Positions 61,382 through 64,000 of a stretch of DNA of 64,000 nucleotides are shown one piece after another. The stretch covers positions 1 to 64,000 of the forward strand of contig JAKSSA010000005.1 of NCBI GenBank assembly GCA_024403335.1, in the 5' to 3' direction. Under the pieces are notes generated by a model. That model saw only the letters and a list, made by a program, of their open reading frames with translations, did not search any database and was not told where the DNA came from. Position numbers and translations under genes: made by a program. Within the stretch, counting starts at the first letter, position 1. Each line of letters opens with the position of its first letter. The stretch comes from Lachnospiraceae bacterium (lineage in GTDB: Bacteria; Bacillota; Clostridia; Lachnospirales; Lachnospiraceae).

Positions 61382-64000
61382 TTATGTGAGCTGCATCCAT
61401 GTAACCAGTCTGGGTTTTACACCGATTGGAGCCTGAACCGCACGCATATAATTCTTCTTGATGTACGAATCAAGTTTTTTCTTAACTGCAGCAAACTGCT
61501 CCTCGCTTACAGTCAGAACGCGTGCTTCACTTGGCTCACACTTAATTGCTTTCCAGATTTCATAAGTCTGGTCAGTCACAATGTCATTTTCAGGATCAAC
61601 GAGATACCAGCGGTAAAGTCCGTCGCCATCAGTCCAGGTTCCGTCTGCTCTCTTACTGGGGAGTTCATAACAGAAGAAAAATCCTTTTCTGGTGGATGCC
61701 ATCTTACCGCTGTACATCTTTTTGGGCAAAGTCTGTACAAGCTCTTCATAACCGGGGTTATCAATCAGCATCTGCTGATAGGCAAGGGCAATTTCTTCGT
61801 CAGCAGAAGGCGCTCCTTCATACTGAGAGTTGAAATCTTTCAAAGCTTCGTAATCGTCTTCTGGAGTAAGAAGCTTCTTACCTTCAATGCCAAAGGTCTT
61901 TGAAATGCGAAGCGTCTTCTTGGAGACGGTGTGATACAGAGACAGCAGCTTTTCAAGTTCCTCGGGCGGCAGGAAGTTCCAGTAATATGCATTTGCACGG
62001 TCTGCTGCCAGTTCGGGATGGTCTGCAAGAAGCTTTGCCTCAATTTCGGCATTTCTACGGCGGTCTACACGACCAATGCGCTGCATCAGACGAACCGGAT
62101 TCCAATGCAGCTCATAATTGATGAGACAGGAAGCATCCTGCAGGTTCAAACCTTCTGCAAGAACGTCCGTAGCAATCAGAATCTGGATTTCGTCCTTAAC
62201 TTCCGCAGAGGAAAGGTCGTTATAGTAGGGTGCGAATCTCTGAACCATCTCATGACGATCACCACCGGACTGCCCATCGATTTCATAGAGGTTTGTGAAG
62301 CCAGCTTTTTTCAGTTCGTTGTAAATATATACCGCTGTAGCACGGTACTCGGAGAAGATGATTACCTTGCGTCCGGCAACACGAGGGTCTTCGGTAAGAA
62401 TGCTCTTCAACTCACGGATTTTATCGTCGTTCTCCGGTGTAAACGCCATCATATCCTCAATAAACTCCGCCAGAACTTCCATATCCAACTCGGTATCATC
62501 CAGCATTGCACGGATATCAAATTCACTGACATCAAATTCTTCTTCCGACTCCCAAACATACTCCGGGAGATCATCTTCAATATCTTCAATTGTTGTCTGA
62601 GTGTTGGATGCAAGATACTTCTCGATATATTCCCACACCTCAGTATGTTTTGCGAGCAAGCGGTCAATCTTCTTTACATTGCCTTGTTCCTTATAGTCCA
62701 CCATGAACTTACGGAGGCGGATATATATGCGAATGCAGGTTTCTTCAAATGCTGCTATAGAGCTTTCAAAACGCTTCAGCAGCAACTGCCTAATCAGATT
62801 AACAATCTGAGCCTGACGACCTGAAACCATTTCATCAATCTTGGATCTGTCACCAATGAAGTATTCCTCTTCATACGGCGAATACACCGCCAGAGCCAAA
62901 ATGGTAATAGGTTTGCCGGTCTGCTTATCTTTACGATAGAAAGACTTCATGAAATCATCAATCAGCTTTCCGCAGGAATCCTTCAAAGAACAATGAGCAA
63001 CCGTAGGCGGCCGACGAAGAGAGAACACCACCTTCGAGCCCTCGGCTGCAGAAAGGCTCTGCTTTACATAGGCACGGCTGCGCTGAACCACAAGCTGATT
63101 TACCAGTTTGTCACCACGGAAAATATCATCTGAAATATCAATAGAGTCGATCACTCCTGTACCAGTCATGCCATTCAAAGTAGCTTCCATTTTCTTAAAA
63201 TGACCGCTCAAGCTGTGAATTCCAAGTGGAGCTGCAGCGAAGAAATCATCCTGACGGTGTGTGAACAATTCAATCAGGTGCTGAAGGTCGAGGAAACTAT
63301 TGTTGATAGGTGTAGCCGTCAGCATAAACATCTGCTTCTGACTGCCATTTGCCATCATGTCGAAAAGCTTGCGATATCTATTGGATCCGCGATTTCTAAA
63401 GTGATGAGCTTCATCAATTACAACGACCTCTGCCTGCTTTGTAATCTGATCCATCAGATTCTGATTTTTTTCAAGAAGCAGGTCGGTATGGTTAATGATT
63501 TTGAAGGGGTAGAAACCTTCCAGGATTTCCGGAATATACTTTTTTATCGTTGTTTCCCAAACAGAGATTCTTGCAGCCGCTGGCACAATGAGTACAACGT
63601 TTTTGCGTTCTTTTTTTACAAAGCGTTCAATCAACATCATGCCAACGAAGGTCTTTCCAAGACCGACACCATCACAGCAGAACGCACCGGAATACCGCTC
63701 GGCTATTTCAACCATGCTGTTGTAGCCTTCTTTCTGATACTGGGAAAGTCCGGAGTAAATAACAGACTCATGGTTTTCCCATTCGGAGACAGTTTCTTCA
63801 CGACTCTTGAAATACTCATACATTGAGCGCATATAAACATCATACGGGCTATATTCTTTGCAATGATTCTCGATTACTTCAAGAATAGCCTGAGTGATAT
63901 CTACGCCTTCTTCCCAGTATTTCTCAAACCACTGCTGCAACAGGTCAACATCATTCTTGACCTGAACATTCAACTCAATATTTTGGGTAAGACCGGCCTT
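61382..64000 (-). CDS. SNF2/DEAD-type helicase, 5' end beyond the window
   Basis: More than 870 residues are visible; the frame is open to the window edge, so the true start lies outside. Motif I CDGVGLGKT (near 63660), II VVIDEAHHF (near 63415), III LTATPINN, and VI QRIGRVDRR (near 62080). A helical insert lies between the RecA-like halves. The stop overlaps the ribosome site of the methylase gene. Homologues in DISARM-like loci (DrmD) pair with an adenine methylase, which fits this order. Confidence 0.9.
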   Translation of the reverse strand, partial: KAGLTQNIELNVQVKNDVDLLQQWFEKYWEEGVDITQAILEVIENHCKEYSPYDVYMRSMYEYFKSREETVSEWENHESVIYSGLSQYQKEGYNSMVEIAERYSGAFCCDGVGLGKTFVGMMLIERFVKKERKNVVLIVPAAARISVWETTIKKYIPEILEGFYPFKIINHTDLLLEKNQNLMDQITKQAEVVVIDEAHHFRNRGSNRYRKLFDMMANGSQKQMFMLTATPINNSFLDLQHLIELFTHRQDDFFAAAPLGIHSLSGHFKKMEATLNGMTGTGVIDSIDISDDIFRGDKLVNQLVVQRSRAYVKQSLSAAEGSKVVFSLRRPPTVAHCSLKDSCGKLIDDFMKSFYRKDKQTGKPITILALAVYSPYEEEYFIGDRSKIDEMVSGRQAQIVNLIRQLLLKRFESSIAAFEETCIRIYIRLRKFMVDYKEQGNVKKIDRLLAKHTEVWEYIEKYLASNTQTTIEDIEDDLPEYVWESEEEFDVSEFDIRAMLDDTELDMEVLAEFIEDMMAFTPENDDKIRELKSILTEDPRVAGRKVIIFSEYRATAVYIYNELKKAGFTNLYEIDGQSGGDRHEMVQRFAPYYNDLSSAEVKDEIQILIATDVLAEGLNLQDASCLINYELHWNPVRLMQRIGRVDRRRNAEIEAKLLADHPELAADRANAYYWNFLPPEELEKLLSLYHTVSKKTLRISKTFGIEGKKLLTPEDDYEALKDFNSQYEGAPSADEEIALAYQQMLIDNPGYEELVQTLPKKMYSGKMASTRKGFFFCYELPSKRADGTWTDGDGLYRWYLVDPENDIVTDQTYEIWKAIKCEPSEARVLTVSEEQFAAVKKKLDSYIKKNYMRAVQAPIGVKPRLVTWMQLT

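Noticed and set aside
59834..61903. A 689-codon plus-strand frame opposite the methylase and the SNF2 helicase end.
   Set aside because: It spans two real minus-strand genes, has Cys- and Phe-rich antisense composition and no ribosome site.

Overview
The window is about 64 kb of low-GC bacterial chromosome. Protein content (radA, clpC, typA, tex, DUF368, UgpC-type ABC transporters, a BMP-type nucleoside transporter, PTPTP-rich lipoproteins) and purine-rich Shine-Dalgarno sites point to an anaerobic member of the Clostridia, most likely Lachnospiraceae. The genus cannot be fixed from the sequence alone. Every confident gene lies on the minus strand except one AI-2E-family membrane protein at 42.2-43.6 kb.

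Host part (1-47.8 kb). Read in the direction of transcription (high to low coordinates): a HAD phosphatase, a YjbR/alkyltransferase-like fusion, a zinc-ribbon membrane protein, a Dabb-nitroreductase fusion, a YgjV-like protein and an MBL hydrolase (47.7-43.6 kb); a nucleoside/BMP ABC transporter with xanthine phosphoribosyltransferase (41.9-36.2 kb); an RDD protein; a sugar-type ABC importer (ATPase, two permeases, binding lipoprotein) running into a secreted staphylococcal-nuclease-like lipoprotein and a large modular lipoprotein (34.9-25.9 kb); a nucleotidase/guanylate-kinase-like fusion, two DHH phosphoesterases, tex and a stand-alone UgpC/MsmK-type ATPase (25.7-18.5 kb); an O-antigen-ligase-like protein, DUF368 and AI-2E membrane proteins, typA, purM and a purN-purD fusion (18.2-8.6 kb); then a wall hydrolase, a cohesin-domain protein, clpC, a small unknown and radA. 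Nucleotide salvage and purine metabolism recur: purM, purND, xpt, the BMP transporter, the nuclease lipoprotein and the nucleotidase fusion.

A striking property of the host part is short tandem-repeat arrays that begin inside the last codons of a gene and run past its stop codon: 32 bp x7 at typA, 24 bp x4 at an AI-2E gene, about 40 bp x3 at a DHH gene, 40 bp x4 at the nitroreductase. A separate 42-bp x3 array with six TATAAT boxes precedes the single plus-strand gene. A 14-16 bp perfect palindrome (GTCGCATATGCGAC core) lies just upstream of both the BMP lipoprotein and the modular lipoprotein.

Acquired part (47.9-64 kb). A replicating integrative element begins near 47.9 kb: tyrosine integrase, excisionase, a 48-residue small protein, a DnaC-like ATPase, a RepA_N-type initiator and an iteron field of TTGTTATAACAA palindromes (50.97-51.27 kb). 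Next come a GC-rich, probably structured RNA gene with its own promoter (51.37-51.76 kb), a small membrane-protein candidate behind a consensus SOS/LexA box (52.06 kb), and a visibly GC-richer defence-like operon: SNF2-type helicase (running off the window), a type-ISP-like N6-adenine methylase, a YdbC/PC4 protein, a 1713-residue SF1 helicase with a PD-(D/E)XK-like nuclease domain, and an OLD-family ATPase remnant. Three of its five genes carry simple lesions (an in-frame amber stop, a one-base shift at an A-run, a frameshift with truncation), so the system looks recently inactivated or its assembly carries errors. This helicase-methylase-PC4-helicase/nuclease set is the best candidate in the window for an undescribed system.
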